DNA of 39,276 bases from Deltaproteobacteria bacterium. Lineage in GTDB: Bacteria; Desulfobacterota; GWC2-55-46. Positions 1 through 7,380 of this stretch are shown in pieces. The DNA is taken from the NCBI GenBank assembly GCA_016212705.1, contig JACREU010000009.1:1-39276 (forward strand), read 5' to 3'. Position 1 is the stretch's first letter. Each line of letters starts with the position of its first letter. The notes under the pieces are model-generated. The model had not been told where the DNA came from and did no database searches. It saw only the letters and a list, made by a program, of their open reading frames with translations. Both the position numbers and the translations under genes were made by a program.

Positions 1-140
1 CAGTAAGATCAAGGGCAAAACAACGTACAACAGCCCTGAATTTAGCCTCTGCGATTTTTGAACGGCTGTAATACCTATTTTTCTTCAGCATTTCGGAAGC
101 TTACCACATTTCTCAATGTCGTTTGCTTCCTAAGACCCTT
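1..140. repeat. Left copy of 140-bp terminal inverted repeat
   Basis: Bases 1-140 are the exact reverse complement of 39137-39276; identity stops at base 141. Read inward in frame 3, the repeat holds the last 22 codons of an open frame ending in TAA at 69-71 (tail RAKQRTTALNLASAIFERL), followed by about 70 noncoding bases. This would fit the 3' end of a repeated gene, perhaps a transposase, with its element ending near base 140. No transposase family is recognised from so short a tail. The abrupt ends could equally reflect an assembly break in a repeat, where the contig stops one k-mer into the repeated node. Confidence 0.9.
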
Positions 141-219
141 GTTAAAGGCTTGCCTGGGGCTTGAGAGCCATGCTTTTCCCCTTGAAAAAAAGAGGAAAAA
201 ATCATTAAATGGCCGGGAT

Positions 220-1818
220 ATGCGGAACAAGGACTGGATAATACTCGCCGTAATAATCGCCGCTACCTTTCTGCTCCGCTTGAAGGTGATGGACATACCA
301 TTTGAGCGGGACGAAGGCGAGTACGCGTATGCCGCGCAACTCATGCTCGACGGTGTGCCTCCGTTCAGGGAGGCTTATAATATGAAGTTCCCCGGCATCT
401 ATGCCGTATACGCCGCCATACTTTTCATCTTCGGGCAGACCGACTGGGGGGTGCGCCTGGCCCTTGCCTTTGTAAACGCAGGGACGATAGTCCTCGTCTA
501 CCTCATAGGCAGGAGGCTCTTTGACCGTTCCGCCGGGCTTGCCGCCGGGGCGTCTTTTGCCATGCTCTCCTTCCTTCCGAGCGTCCACGGGATCATCGCA
601 AACGCGGAGCACTTTGTGCTCGTATTCGCGCTCTCCGGAGTGCTTCTCGCCATGAAGTCCCTTGAAGACGGGGGCCCCTGGAAACTTTTTATCGGAGGCG
701 CGCTCCTTGGCGCGGGCTATACCATAAAACAGCACGGGGCCGCCTTTGTCCTCTTTTCATTTTTCATGGTAGCGCTCTCCAACCTGAGGAACGGCTCAGA
801 CCTCAAAAGAACGGCCCGCGACATATCCGTCCTCGCTCTCGGCGCGATAACGCCTTTCATGGCCATGTGCGGCACGCTCTATCTCGCCGGCGTATTCGAC
901 GGCTTCTGGTTCTGGACCTTCGCATACGCCAGAGAGTATGTCTCAGTCGTCCCGTTCGAGGCGGGGATTAAGGCCCTCAAGGCCGAGGGAGGGAGGATAT
1001 TCCTTTCCGCCCCCCTCATCTGGGCGTTATGTCTCATAGGGACGGCCGCTCCTGCCTGGGACAGGGGGTTAAGGCGGGGGTGGGCGTTTCTCCTCGGCCT
1101 CCTAGCGTTCTCGGCGCTCGCGGTCCTGCCTGGCTTCTTCTTCAGGCCGCACTACTTCATCTATCTGCTTCCACCGGCCTCGCTCTTTTTCGGCGCCGCA
1201 ATAAGGTCTTTAAACACCTTTTTCATCGGCAATAAAAGGGCTGTTGCAAAGGCCGGGCTCGTTGTTGCGCTTGCCGTATACTTCATATTCAGCCAGCGTA
1301 CGGCGCTCGCCTCAACCCCTGAGGCGCTTTCAAGGTCGATGTACGGGTATAACCCGTTCCCCGAGTCCCGCGTCATAGCCGAATACGTAGCGAGGAACAC
1401 CCGGCCCGGGGAGAGGGTCGCAATCCTCGGCTCCGAGCCGCAGATACTCTTTTACTCCAGACGGCGCTCGGCGACCGGATACATATACGCTTATCCGCTC
1501 ATGGAAAGGCAGAGGTTCGCCGAGAGTATGCAGAGGGAGATGATGGAGGAGATACGCCGGGCAGGCCCTGAAGTCGTTGTCTTCGTCGATCTGAAGTTCT
1601 CGTGGGGCGCGAACCCGGGGTCGGTGCTCGATATTTTCGGATGGCTGAAGGAATTCGTGGCAGAGGGCTACACGCTCGACGGGATGGTGGACCTCCTCGC
1701 CGTACCCGTCAAGTACAGCTGGGGCGACGATATCTCCGGAGCCCCCACTCCAGAATCAGGGTACGGCATATACATATACAGGAAGAACGCGCCTGCTACC
1801 CTTGAAAAGGGGTCTTAA
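220..1818 (+). CDS. GT39-like (ArnT/PMT-type) membrane glycosyltransferase
   Basis: This 532-aa polytopic inner-membrane protein is a likely GT-C fold glycosyltransferase that moves a sugar from a polyprenyl-phosphate donor in the periplasm. The first transmembrane helix (WIILAVIIAATFLL) is followed by the acidic ERDEGEYAYA motif at about residues 29-38, the catalytic-loop signature of the GT39/ArnT-like group. About ten further hydrophobic segments follow, then a soluble C-terminal domain from about residue 380. The ORF track begins at TTG 58, but codons 58-140 lie inside the terminal repeat and the identical reading occurs at the other window end, so ATG 220 (MRNKDWII) is chosen. It is the only plus-strand gene and converges with its neighbour, with 20 bases between their stops. 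Acceptor and donor are unknown. Confidence 0.75.
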   Translation: MRNKDWIILAVIIAATFLLRLKVMDIPFERDEGEYAYAAQLMLDGVPPFREAYNMKFPGIYAVYAAILFIFGQTDWGVRLALAFVNAGTIVLVYLIGRRLFDRSAGLAAGASFAMLSFLPSVHGIIANAEHFVLVFALSGVLLAMKSLEDGGPWKLFIGGALLGAGYTIKQHGAAFVLFSFFMVALSNLRNGSDLKRTARDISVLALGAITPFMAMCGTLYLAGVFDGFWFWTFAYAREYVSVVPFEAGIKALKAEGGRIFLSAPLIWALCLIGTAAPAWDRGLRRGWAFLLGLLAFSALAVLPGFFFRPHYFIYLLPPASLFFGAAIRSLNTFFIGNKRAVAKAGLVVALAVYFIFSQRTALASTPEALSRSMYGYNPFPESRVIAEYVARNTRPGERVAILGSEPQILFYSRRRSATGYIYAYPLMERQRFAESMQREMMEEIRRAGPEVVVFVDLKFSWGANPGSVLDIFGWLKEFVAEGYTLDGMVDLLAVPVKYSWGDDISGAPTPESGYGIYIYRKNAPATLEKGS

Positions 1819-1838
1819 GAGCGACCTCCCCCCTCTCT

Positions 1839-3047
1839 CTAAAGGCCCCCTATGAGGGGAAAGATCAGGTCCTTCTCGTAGAGGAGCGAGCTCTTTACAC
1901 CTGCGGCAATCTCGAAGAGGATTGCGAGAGCCGAAACGACGATGATAAAGGCATAGAGGCCTCTGATGAAAGAAGGTTTAACCGCTTTAAACCTCTCAAC
2001 CGCCTCGGAAAAGGCCGCTGAAAAGAGCAGTACCGCGGGCGGGGCAACGAGGACCACATACCGTATTACCTTCGAGTATCCCTTAAACCCCAATAAGATA
2101 TGGAAGGCAAGGACCGTAATTATCCAGACCAGCAGGGCGAACCCCAGCCTTCTAACGGTTTTATTATTCCACGAGAAAAAATAAAGGACGATTCCCGGCG
2201 CGATGGTCCAGGATATCCGAGGCAGGAGCGTCAGGTATATCCACGGCGAGCGCACGACCGTCAGGAAATACACGTACCTGTTGCTCTCGACGAGCGTCTT
2301 TGAGGGCTTTCCCGCCCAGCCCGGAAACGGCGTGCCGAACTCGATCCATTGCCATACCTCCCAGGGCAGTTGGACAATGAACGCGGGCACAACCAGACAA
2401 GCCGCAAAACGGATGAACGCGCCTGCCCTTGGGGCTTCGATGAGAAACCAGGCCATGACGAGGACGCCGGGTATAACGAGGACCGCGGTAATTTTTATGA
2501 GGCTCGCGTACCCGAGGACCGCCCCGGCGACAGATGCCGAGACGAGGCTTTTGCGGACAACGGAGCGGATGAAAAGAGCGGCGGAGAACGTGCTGAAGGC
2601 GAGCAGAGGCCCGTCAAGCCAGTAGTTGGTCGCGACATGCGCCATTATCGGGTTGAAGGCCGAAAGCGCGCCGACGACGGCCATGGACCGGCCCGTGAGG
2701 CCAAGGAGCCTTGCCAGGGAGATCATGGACCAGAAAAACAGTCCATAGGAAAAGACCTGTACAACGGCTATGCCCTTTGGCCCGATAAAATGATTGGAGA
2801 GCCAGAAAAGGGCTATGCCGCCGGGCGGATGGAAGAAGAGCTTCCTGTCATACTGTTCCCTGTCGACGGCCCCGTATGTAACAAGCGGGGTCCCCTGCAG
2901 GGTGTAGCCGTTCCCGTCCTCCAACTGCTCCACGAGGGCTGAGTATATAAGCTCGTCTCCCTCCGTGTGCGGCTCAATGAAGACGGTCAAACGGAAAAAA
3001 AGACCCAGAAGAAAGAAAACAGCGACGATCACCCATTGCGTTTTCAT
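1839..3047 (-). CDS. GT39-like membrane glycosyltransferase
   Basis: This 402-aa polytopic membrane protein has an N-terminal helix (WVIVAVFFLLGLFF) followed by HTEGDELIYSALV at about residues 27-39. That is the acidic first-loop motif of GT39/ArnT-like GT-C enzymes. Some ten hydrophobic helices follow; unlike the convergent plus-strand gene there is almost no soluble C-terminal domain. It probably transfers a sugar from a lipid-linked donor on the periplasmic face; substrate unknown. ATG 3047 is used. A strong GGAGG lies about 22 bases upstream and a weaker AGGA about 10 upstream. It has its own candidate promoter (3102-3130) just beyond the PHP gene's likely terminator, so it may be transcribed separately. 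Confidence 0.75.
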   Translation of the reverse strand: MKTQWVIVAVFFLLGLFFRLTVFIEPHTEGDELIYSALVEQLEDGNGYTLQGTPLVTYGAVDREQYDRKLFFHPPGGIALFWLSNHFIGPKGIAVVQVFSYGLFFWSMISLARLLGLTGRSMAVVGALSAFNPIMAHVATNYWLDGPLLAFSTFSAALFIRSVVRKSLVSASVAGAVLGYASLIKITAVLVIPGVLVMAWFLIEAPRAGAFIRFAACLVVPAFIVQLPWEVWQWIEFGTPFPGWAGKPSKTLVESNRYVYFLTVVRSPWIYLTLLPRISWTIAPGIVLYFFSWNNKTVRRLGFALLVWIITVLAFHILLGFKGYSKVIRYVVLVAPPAVLLFSAAFSEAVERFKAVKPSFIRGLYAFIIVVSALAILFEIAAGVKSSLLYEKDLIFPLIGGL

Positions 3048-3101
3048 GGAACGGTCCTGAATAGAGAGCCTCCTTCTACGGCCTCATGCCTTCAAGCGCG
3101 C

Positions 3102-3130
3102 ATTATATCCGCGTAAAGCCGCCCGGCCAA
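3102..3130 (-). promoter_or_regulatory. Candidate sigma70-type promoter for the GT39-like gene
   Basis: On the minus strand TTGGCC (3125-3130) and a perfect TATAAT (3102-3107) are separated by 17 bases. The predicted start near 3095 gives a ~47-base leader to ATG 3047. The -35 box is only a partial match. Confidence 0.45.
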
Positions 3131-3166
3131 CTAAAAAAGCCATCCCTTGTCCCTGAGCAAAGGGCT
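3131..3166 (-). terminator. Likely intrinsic terminator of the PHP gene
   Basis: Minus-strand sequence AGCCCTT...AAGGGATGGCT can fold through CCCTT/AAGGG and/or AGCC/GGCT pairings and is followed at once by six T. It lies about 60 bases after the PHP stop and directly before the next promoter. The stem is imperfect. Confidence 0.45.
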
Positions 3167-3223
3167 GTATTACCGCGTCGATTTTCGTTTATCGAGTCCA
3201 TAGACAAGGCGTAAGAGGCGTTT

Positions 3224-3841
3224 TCAGGGTAACTGTTTCCGGTACATCCCACAATAGCCGCCGAGTATGAGCGCCTCCACGAAATTTTCTTCGGTAACCC
3301 GGCCGGGGAACTCGGTATAGCAGACACCGACCTCTGCAGGGCTATGCGAGTCGGAGCCGCCGGTCGTGGGCAATCGGAGCGAACCGGCGGCAACGAGCGC
3401 CTGTCTGTTCTCTTCATCGTTGTTATGGCCGTTGAAGGCCTCGATTGCTGTAAAGTTGAATGTGGACAAGTCGGACCTGAAGAGCGCCCACTCCCTGAAG
3501 GGGTGTGCGACGATAGCGACGCCATTGGCCTCCTTGACGGCCCTTATGACATCGAACGCCGGGGCGTAGCGTCCGAGAGCGCTTACGACCCTCTCGTCTA
3601 TGCCGAAGAGGAGCATGTGCCCGTCGGAAGAGGAGTACTCAACGCCCCGGAGTATCAGGATACTCCCGCCGTACTTCTCCTTTAGCCTTTCCACCGGGTC
3701 GGACGCGGCAAACGAGTTGTGCTCGGTAAAGGCGACGCCGTCGAGGCCGAGGGCGATGGCGCGCTCTATCGCCTCCTCGGGCGCTACCGTGCTGTCGCCG
3801 CTGAAAGTCGTGTGGATATGGAGGTCAATACTAAATGGCAT
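3224..3841 (-). CDS. PHP-domain metal-dependent phosphoesterase
   Basis: This 205-aa cytoplasmic protein consists of a single PHP domain. The visible metal-ligand motifs are DLHIHT at residues 6-11, FTEHN at 38-42, AHPF in the middle and GGSDSH near the C-terminus, the full set expected for a trinuclear-metal PHP hydrolase. Stand-alone PHP proteins of this length hydrolyse small phosphoesters such as nucleotide or sugar phosphates; the substrate cannot be read from sequence. The start is fixed because DLHIHT must be intact, so ATG 3841 is the only sensible choice. No Shine-Dalgarno precedes it, and a -10 box ends eight bases upstream, so the mRNA is probably leaderless. It is separated from cysN by 146 bases and so probably forms its own unit. 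Confidence 0.85.
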   Translation of the reverse strand: MPFSIDLHIHTTFSGDSTVAPEEAIERAIALGLDGVAFTEHNSFAASDPVERLKEKYGGSILILRGVEYSSSDGHMLLFGIDERVVSALGRYAPAFDVIRAVKEANGVAIVAHPFREWALFRSDLSTFNFTAIEAFNGHNNDEENRQALVAAGSLRLPTTGGSDSHSPAEVGVCYTEFPGRVTEENFVEALILGGYCGMYRKQLP

Positions 3842-3849
3842 GGGGGAGG

Positions 3850-3878
3850 ATTATACTGTTTTGACCCGTGTCTTACAA
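3850..3878 (-). promoter_or_regulatory. Promoter of the PHP gene, predicted leaderless transcript
   Basis: Minus-strand TTGTAA (3873-3878), 17-base spacer, perfect TATAAT (3850-3855). Only eight bases separate the -10 box from ATG 3841, so initiation would fall at or next to the start codon. Confidence 0.55.
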
Positions 3879-3922
3879 GGCCAATAACCGGCGCTTGAGC
3901 GCGCCTCAGTTCAAGGCCTGGA

Positions 3923-3991
3923 TTAAGGCTACCTCTAAAAATTAGATATTTTTTAAGGTCAGAAAAATGCGCTTTTTGGAAGCAGCCTTAA
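3923..3991 (-). ncRNA. Candidate structured 3' element after cysN (three-way junction)
   Basis: The minus-strand RNA opens with UUAAGGCU, which includes the cysN stop codon UAA, and closes with its perfect complement AGCCUUAA (8 bp). Inside lie two hairpins: AAAAA-GCGCA-UUUUU, and ACCUU/GAGGU extended across one A-A mismatch by AAAAA/UUUUU plus a U-A pair. The three helices make a compact three-way junction with helix 3 abutting the closing stem. It could be a 3' stabiliser, an unusual terminator or a small repeat element with terminal inverted repeats. No known RNA family was recognised; this was folded by eye. Confidence 0.35.
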
Positions 3992-5208
3992 ATGATTATC
4001 CCTCCGGCCACAGGTCGCCCGTCATGCTCGAGTACGAACCTGCCGAGCTCCGGGATATCCGAGAACCTCTCTATCGCCACTTCCGCGCTCAAGGTTATGT
4101 CGACCTCGGCCACCTCGGCCTGGCTGATGCTCGCCGCGTCGGTCACGGCCTCTTTTTCTGAGGCCGGGTCGAACCTCCTCCTTATCCTCTCAATCTTGCC
4201 CCTCGTCTCCTGTGTGGCGCACTTGAAGGTGAGCGGGATCCCGAGCTTATAGTCCTTGTCTATCATCCAGAAGATGTTCGCGTGGACGGTTCTCGTGATC
4301 GTAGGGGAGAGGGTCTCAGAGAGTATGTCCCCCCTTTTTACCTCCGCGCCTTCGAGGATGAGCCCGACGCACTCGCCTGTTTGCGCCTCTTTAAGGTCAG
4401 GCTCCAGATACTTCTTTATGCTCGCGACCTTCGCCTTAGTCTTTCCGGGGAGGACCCAGAGCCCCTGGCCTTCTATCAATCTGCCGGCCTCTATGCGTCC
4501 GGCTACTATCTTCTGCCCGCTTATCTCATAGACGTCCTGTACAGGGAACCTCGCGCCCTTCTCCTCTATCTTCATCTCCTCGAAGTTGTCGAGCGCCTGA
4601 AGGACCGTCGGACCCTTGTACCAGGAGAGCTTGTCGCTCGCCGCGGCTACGTTCTCTCCTTCCATGGCGGAAATAGGGATGATGTACGAGGGCGTTATCC
4701 CGTACTTCATCGTTACCTCCTCTATCCGCTTTTTGAGGTCGAGGAAGGCGGCCTCGGAATACCCGGCGAGGTCCATCTTATTGACCGTCACAACGACCTG
4801 CTTTATGCCGAGGAGGCTCAGGATGTAGCAGTGGCGTAACGTCTGCTCCTGAATGCCCCTCGTTATCTCCACGAGGAGGATGGCGGCCTCTGCCTGCGAC
4901 GAGCCGCTTATCATGTTTTTCAAGAACTCCTTGTGCCCAGGGGCGTCGATTATCACGTACTTCCTTTTGGGTGTGGCGAAAAAGGTGTGGGCGATGTCGA
5001 TCGTTATGCCCCTCGTCCTCTCCTCCTCGAGGTTGTCCATCACGTAGGCGAACTCAAGCGGACGGCCAAGCTCCGCGCATACCCTTTTGACCTCTTCGAG
5101 CTTCTCGGGCGGCAGAGACCCGGAATCAAAGAAGAGCCTGCCTATGAGGGTAGACTTCCCGTGGTCGACCGAGCCGACGATGACTATATGCAATGATCTT
5201 TCTTCCAT
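3988..5208 (-). CDS. cysN: Sulfate adenylyltransferase GTPase subunit CysN
   Basis: The 406-aa large subunit of ATP sulfurylase couples GTP hydrolysis to adenylyl-sulfate (APS) formation by CysD. All GTPase motifs are present: GSVDHGKST (12-20), the switch-I region RTRGITID, DAPGH, NKMD and SAMEGEN. EF-Tu-like beta-barrel domains follow to the C-terminus. There is no fused CysC (APS kinase) domain, and the protein is shorter than the ~475-aa E. coli CysN. ATG 5208 is preceded by GGGGGAG. It lies nine bases after cysD and is the last gene of a seven-gene string. Neither APS kinase, APS reductase nor a sulfotransferase appears in the window, so the fate of APS is open: sulfur assimilation encoded elsewhere, or glycan/lipid sulfation. 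Confidence 0.93.
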   Translation of the reverse strand: MEERSLHIVIVGSVDHGKSTLIGRLFFDSGSLPPEKLEEVKRVCAELGRPLEFAYVMDNLEEERTRGITIDIAHTFFATPKRKYVIIDAPGHKEFLKNMISGSSQAEAAILLVEITRGIQEQTLRHCYILSLLGIKQVVVTVNKMDLAGYSEAAFLDLKKRIEEVTMKYGITPSYIIPISAMEGENVAAASDKLSWYKGPTVLQALDNFEEMKIEEKGARFPVQDVYEISGQKIVAGRIEAGRLIEGQGLWVLPGKTKAKVASIKKYLEPDLKEAQTGECVGLILEGAEVKRGDILSETLSPTITRTVHANIFWMIDKDYKLGIPLTFKCATQETRGKIERIRRRFDPASEKEAVTDAASISQAEVAEVDITLSAEVAIERFSDIPELGRFVLEHDGRPVAGGIII

Positions 5209-5217
5209 AACTCCCCC

Positions 5218-6021
5218 TTACATGTATCCTAAAGACCTTAGCTTCTGCATCGTATACGCGTCCTCCTTGTCCTGCGCCCTTCCGGCGCGCTCGGAGGTGT
5301 GCGTGGACTCAAGCTCGGCTATTATCTCGTCCACATTCGACGCGGTCGAGTCTATCGGACTACAGCACGGCGCGCACCCGATGGAGCGGTATCTCTTGCC
5401 GTTCTTGCTCACGTACAGCTCCGTCAGAGGGATATTCTCCTTCTTCATGTACTTCCAGATGTCGAGCTCGGTCATGTGGAGTATCGGGTGGACCCTGAAG
5501 TGGTTGTCCTCTGCGGCGGTGGACTTGTACTGGTCCCACAGCTCCGCCGGCTGGTTCTCGTAGTCCCACTTGAAGTTCTCGTCCCTCGGGGAGAAGACCC
5601 TCTCCTTCGCCCTTATCCCGTGTTCGTCGCGCCTTATGCCGAGCAGGAGCGCCTTGAAGCCGTTCTTCTCGATTATCTGCTTCAGGGCGTTGGTCTTCAG
5701 CTCGTTACAGCAGTCGAGCTTCGTCCCCTTGCCAGGCCCCATGCCCGCCTCTACCTGCCCTTCGTTCCTGCCGACGATGAGGTTTAAGCCCCACTTCTTC
5801 GCGTACTCGTCCCTGAACCTGTACATCTCGGGGAACTTGTAAGTCGTGTCGATGTGTATCACCGGGAAAGGGACCACCCCGAAGAAGGCCTTTCTGACGA
5901 GCCAGAGGAGGGTCGTAGAGTCCTTGCCCACGGACCAGAGCATGGCGATGTTCCGGAACCTGAAGTACGCCTCCCGTATGATGAATATCGATTTGTTCTC
6001 AAGGGCGGTAAGATGGTCCAT
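5218..6021 (-). CDS. cysD: Sulfate adenylyltransferase catalytic subunit CysD
   Basis: This 267-aa small subunit of ATP sulfurylase makes APS and pyrophosphate from ATP and sulfate. The PP-loop motif SVGKDS sits at residues 30-35, and the CysD-typical RRDEHGIRAKER and CSPIDSTA-type segments follow; length matches the family. The ORF track starts at 6048, but the family begins MDHLTxLE, and ATG 6021 has AAGGAG eight bases upstream, so that start is chosen. This leaves a 10-base gap after the phosphohydrolase gene instead of an overlap. It is followed nine bases later by cysN. Function as a CysDN complex is secure; the downstream pathway is not. Confidence 0.95.
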   Translation of the reverse strand: MDHLTALENKSIFIIREAYFRFRNIAMLWSVGKDSTTLLWLVRKAFFGVVPFPVIHIDTTYKFPEMYRFRDEYAKKWGLNLIVGRNEGQVEAGMGPGKGTKLDCCNELKTNALKQIIEKNGFKALLLGIRRDEHGIRAKERVFSPRDENFKWDYENQPAELWDQYKSTAAEDNHFRVHPILHMTELDIWKYMKKENIPLTELYVSKNGKRYRSIGCAPCCSPIDSTASNVDEIIAELESTHTSERAGRAQDKEDAYTMQKLRSLGYM

Positions 6022-6031
6022 GAGTCTCTCC

Positions 6032-7378
6032 TTAAATAAACCTCTCAAGTATGATGGACGCGAGGTTTTCTATGTGCAGTCGTCCAAGGGGCGCCGTACC
6101 GGAGGGCATGACGCAGTGCGCGTCATGCCTCGTGTGCATGCCCCTGAAGTGCGAGGTCCCGAAGGCCTGCGGCTTTTTTATATTGCCCTTTATATCGAAA
6201 CCGTCGTTGCCAACGGCTACGAGGTCCGGGGAGCGGCCGGATTCATTCCCGGAATATAACTCCGTCCCATCGTAGACCCTTTTTATTACGGCGTTCCCAT
6301 CGCTGTCCTTTAAATCGATGAGAATGGATTTTATCTCGCTTAAAACCGCCCCCCTGTCTCTTGCCGGAACCGCCCCGCCGGGGTATCTGCCCTCGTAATT
6401 CAGATAAATCCGACCGGGGTCCATGACAAAGGCCTTTGAGCCCGCTCCTACCTGTTCGAAGTACTCGCGTACGGGGTCGAGCGTAAGCAACCCCTTCTCG
6501 ACAAAGAGCCTGTTAAGGTAGACCTCTTTCCTTATCGGCGCGAAGCCGTGGTCCGACATAGTCATAAACAAGCCGCGGCCGTTGGTAGAGGCCATGAACC
6601 TCTCAAAAACCCTTCCGATTATATCATCCATCTTCGTGTAAAAAAAGACGAATCTCTCGTGGTATTTGTGGGTCTTGTCCCGCGCCGCGTCGAAGAAGAA
6701 GTGGTGTAGCCTGTCGGTCTCGGTGACGACGCCTATGAAGAGGTCCCAGCGTTCATTGTCCATGAAGTGCATGAAGGCCTCCGCCCTTTTTTGAAGCGCG
6801 ATCAGCGCTTCGTCGAAAAAGGCGTCCGGCTTATCTGAGGCGTTAGAGGCCTCGATATCCATAATATAGTTTATTGAGCGGAGGTACTCATAGGCGGATT
6901 CCGGATAGGTGCCTTTCCTGAGGTCCGGGCAGACGAACCCGGATGTAAGGACGCCGTTAAGGGCCGGGGCCGGAAAGGTCTCAGGCATGTTGATGACGAT
7001 AGAGCGAAGGGTATTCGGCACGCGACCTTTGAATTTGTCAGCAAGTGTTGAGGCCCTTGCACCCGATGTCCCGCCTATAATGTCCCATAACGCGGGGGCC
7101 TTTATGGAAGCGTAATTAGGGAACGCCAGCCTGTACGTGTTGGGGAGGAGCTCCATAAAGCCGTAGATGCCGTGCTCTCCCGGGTTGACGCCGGTCATGA
7201 ACGAGGCCCACGAGGTCGACGACACGTCCGGTATGGAGGCGTCCATCTGTATGAGGCTGTAGCCTCCGGAGAGGATATTCTTGAGGTTCGGCATGACCCC
7301 CTGCTCCGCGTACTCCGAAAGAAGCGTTTGCGGCGCGCCGTCTATGCCGAGGACAAAGACCTTTTTGGATAAATCCAT
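6032..7378 (-). CDS. Alkaline-phosphatase-superfamily phosphohydrolase/phosphodiesterase
   Basis: This 448-aa protein belongs to the type I phosphodiesterase/nucleotide pyrophosphatase branch of the alkaline phosphatase superfamily (COG3379-like). Metal and catalytic motifs are in place: GIDGA (Asp13), the nucleophile region SSTSWASFMTG (Thr55 or a neighbouring Ser), TETDRLHH, MSDHGF and a late MHTRHDAH. It lacks a signal peptide, so a cytoplasmic role is likely, hydrolysing a nucleotide, sugar-nucleotide or PAPS/APS-like phosphodiester; the substrate is inferred only from class. The in-frame TTG at 7384 is less likely than ATG 7378, which follows the upstream stop by two bases (TGACGATG) with AGGAG upstream. 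Its place between a molybdoenzyme and cysDN suggests a shared pathway. Confidence 0.85.
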   Translation of the reverse strand: MDLSKKVFVLGIDGAPQTLLSEYAEQGVMPNLKNILSGGYSLIQMDASIPDVSSTSWASFMTGVNPGEHGIYGFMELLPNTYRLAFPNYASIKAPALWDIIGGTSGARASTLADKFKGRVPNTLRSIVINMPETFPAPALNGVLTSGFVCPDLRKGTYPESAYEYLRSINYIMDIEASNASDKPDAFFDEALIALQKRAEAFMHFMDNERWDLFIGVVTETDRLHHFFFDAARDKTHKYHERFVFFYTKMDDIIGRVFERFMASTNGRGLFMTMSDHGFAPIRKEVYLNRLFVEKGLLTLDPVREYFEQVGAGSKAFVMDPGRIYLNYEGRYPGGAVPARDRGAVLSEIKSILIDLKDSDGNAVIKRVYDGTELYSGNESGRSPDLVAVGNDGFDIKGNIKKPQAFGTSHFRGMHTRHDAHCVMPSGTAPLGRLHIENLASIILERFI

Positions 7379-7380
7379 CG

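Noticed and set aside
58-219. N-terminal extension of the first plus-strand ORF (TTG 58)
   Set aside because: Most of it lies inside the terminal inverted repeat and the same peptide is encoded at the other window end (39013-39219, minus), so it is repeat sequence, not part of the glycosyltransferase.
205-735. Large antisense ORFs in the track (for example 205-735, 12253-13002, 35161-36138)
   Set aside because: Shadow frames opposite well-supported genes; biased Arg/Glu/Val-rich or Ser-rich composition and no domain motifs.
1801-1850. Possible bidirectional terminator between the convergent genes
   Set aside because: Only a 4-bp GGTC/GACC core pairs, with mismatches and no good T-run on either side.
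3048-3062. In-frame ATT start for the 1839-3047 gene, seven bases after GGAGG
   Set aside because: ATT is almost never used as a start; the nearby ATG is sufficient despite the longer spacing.
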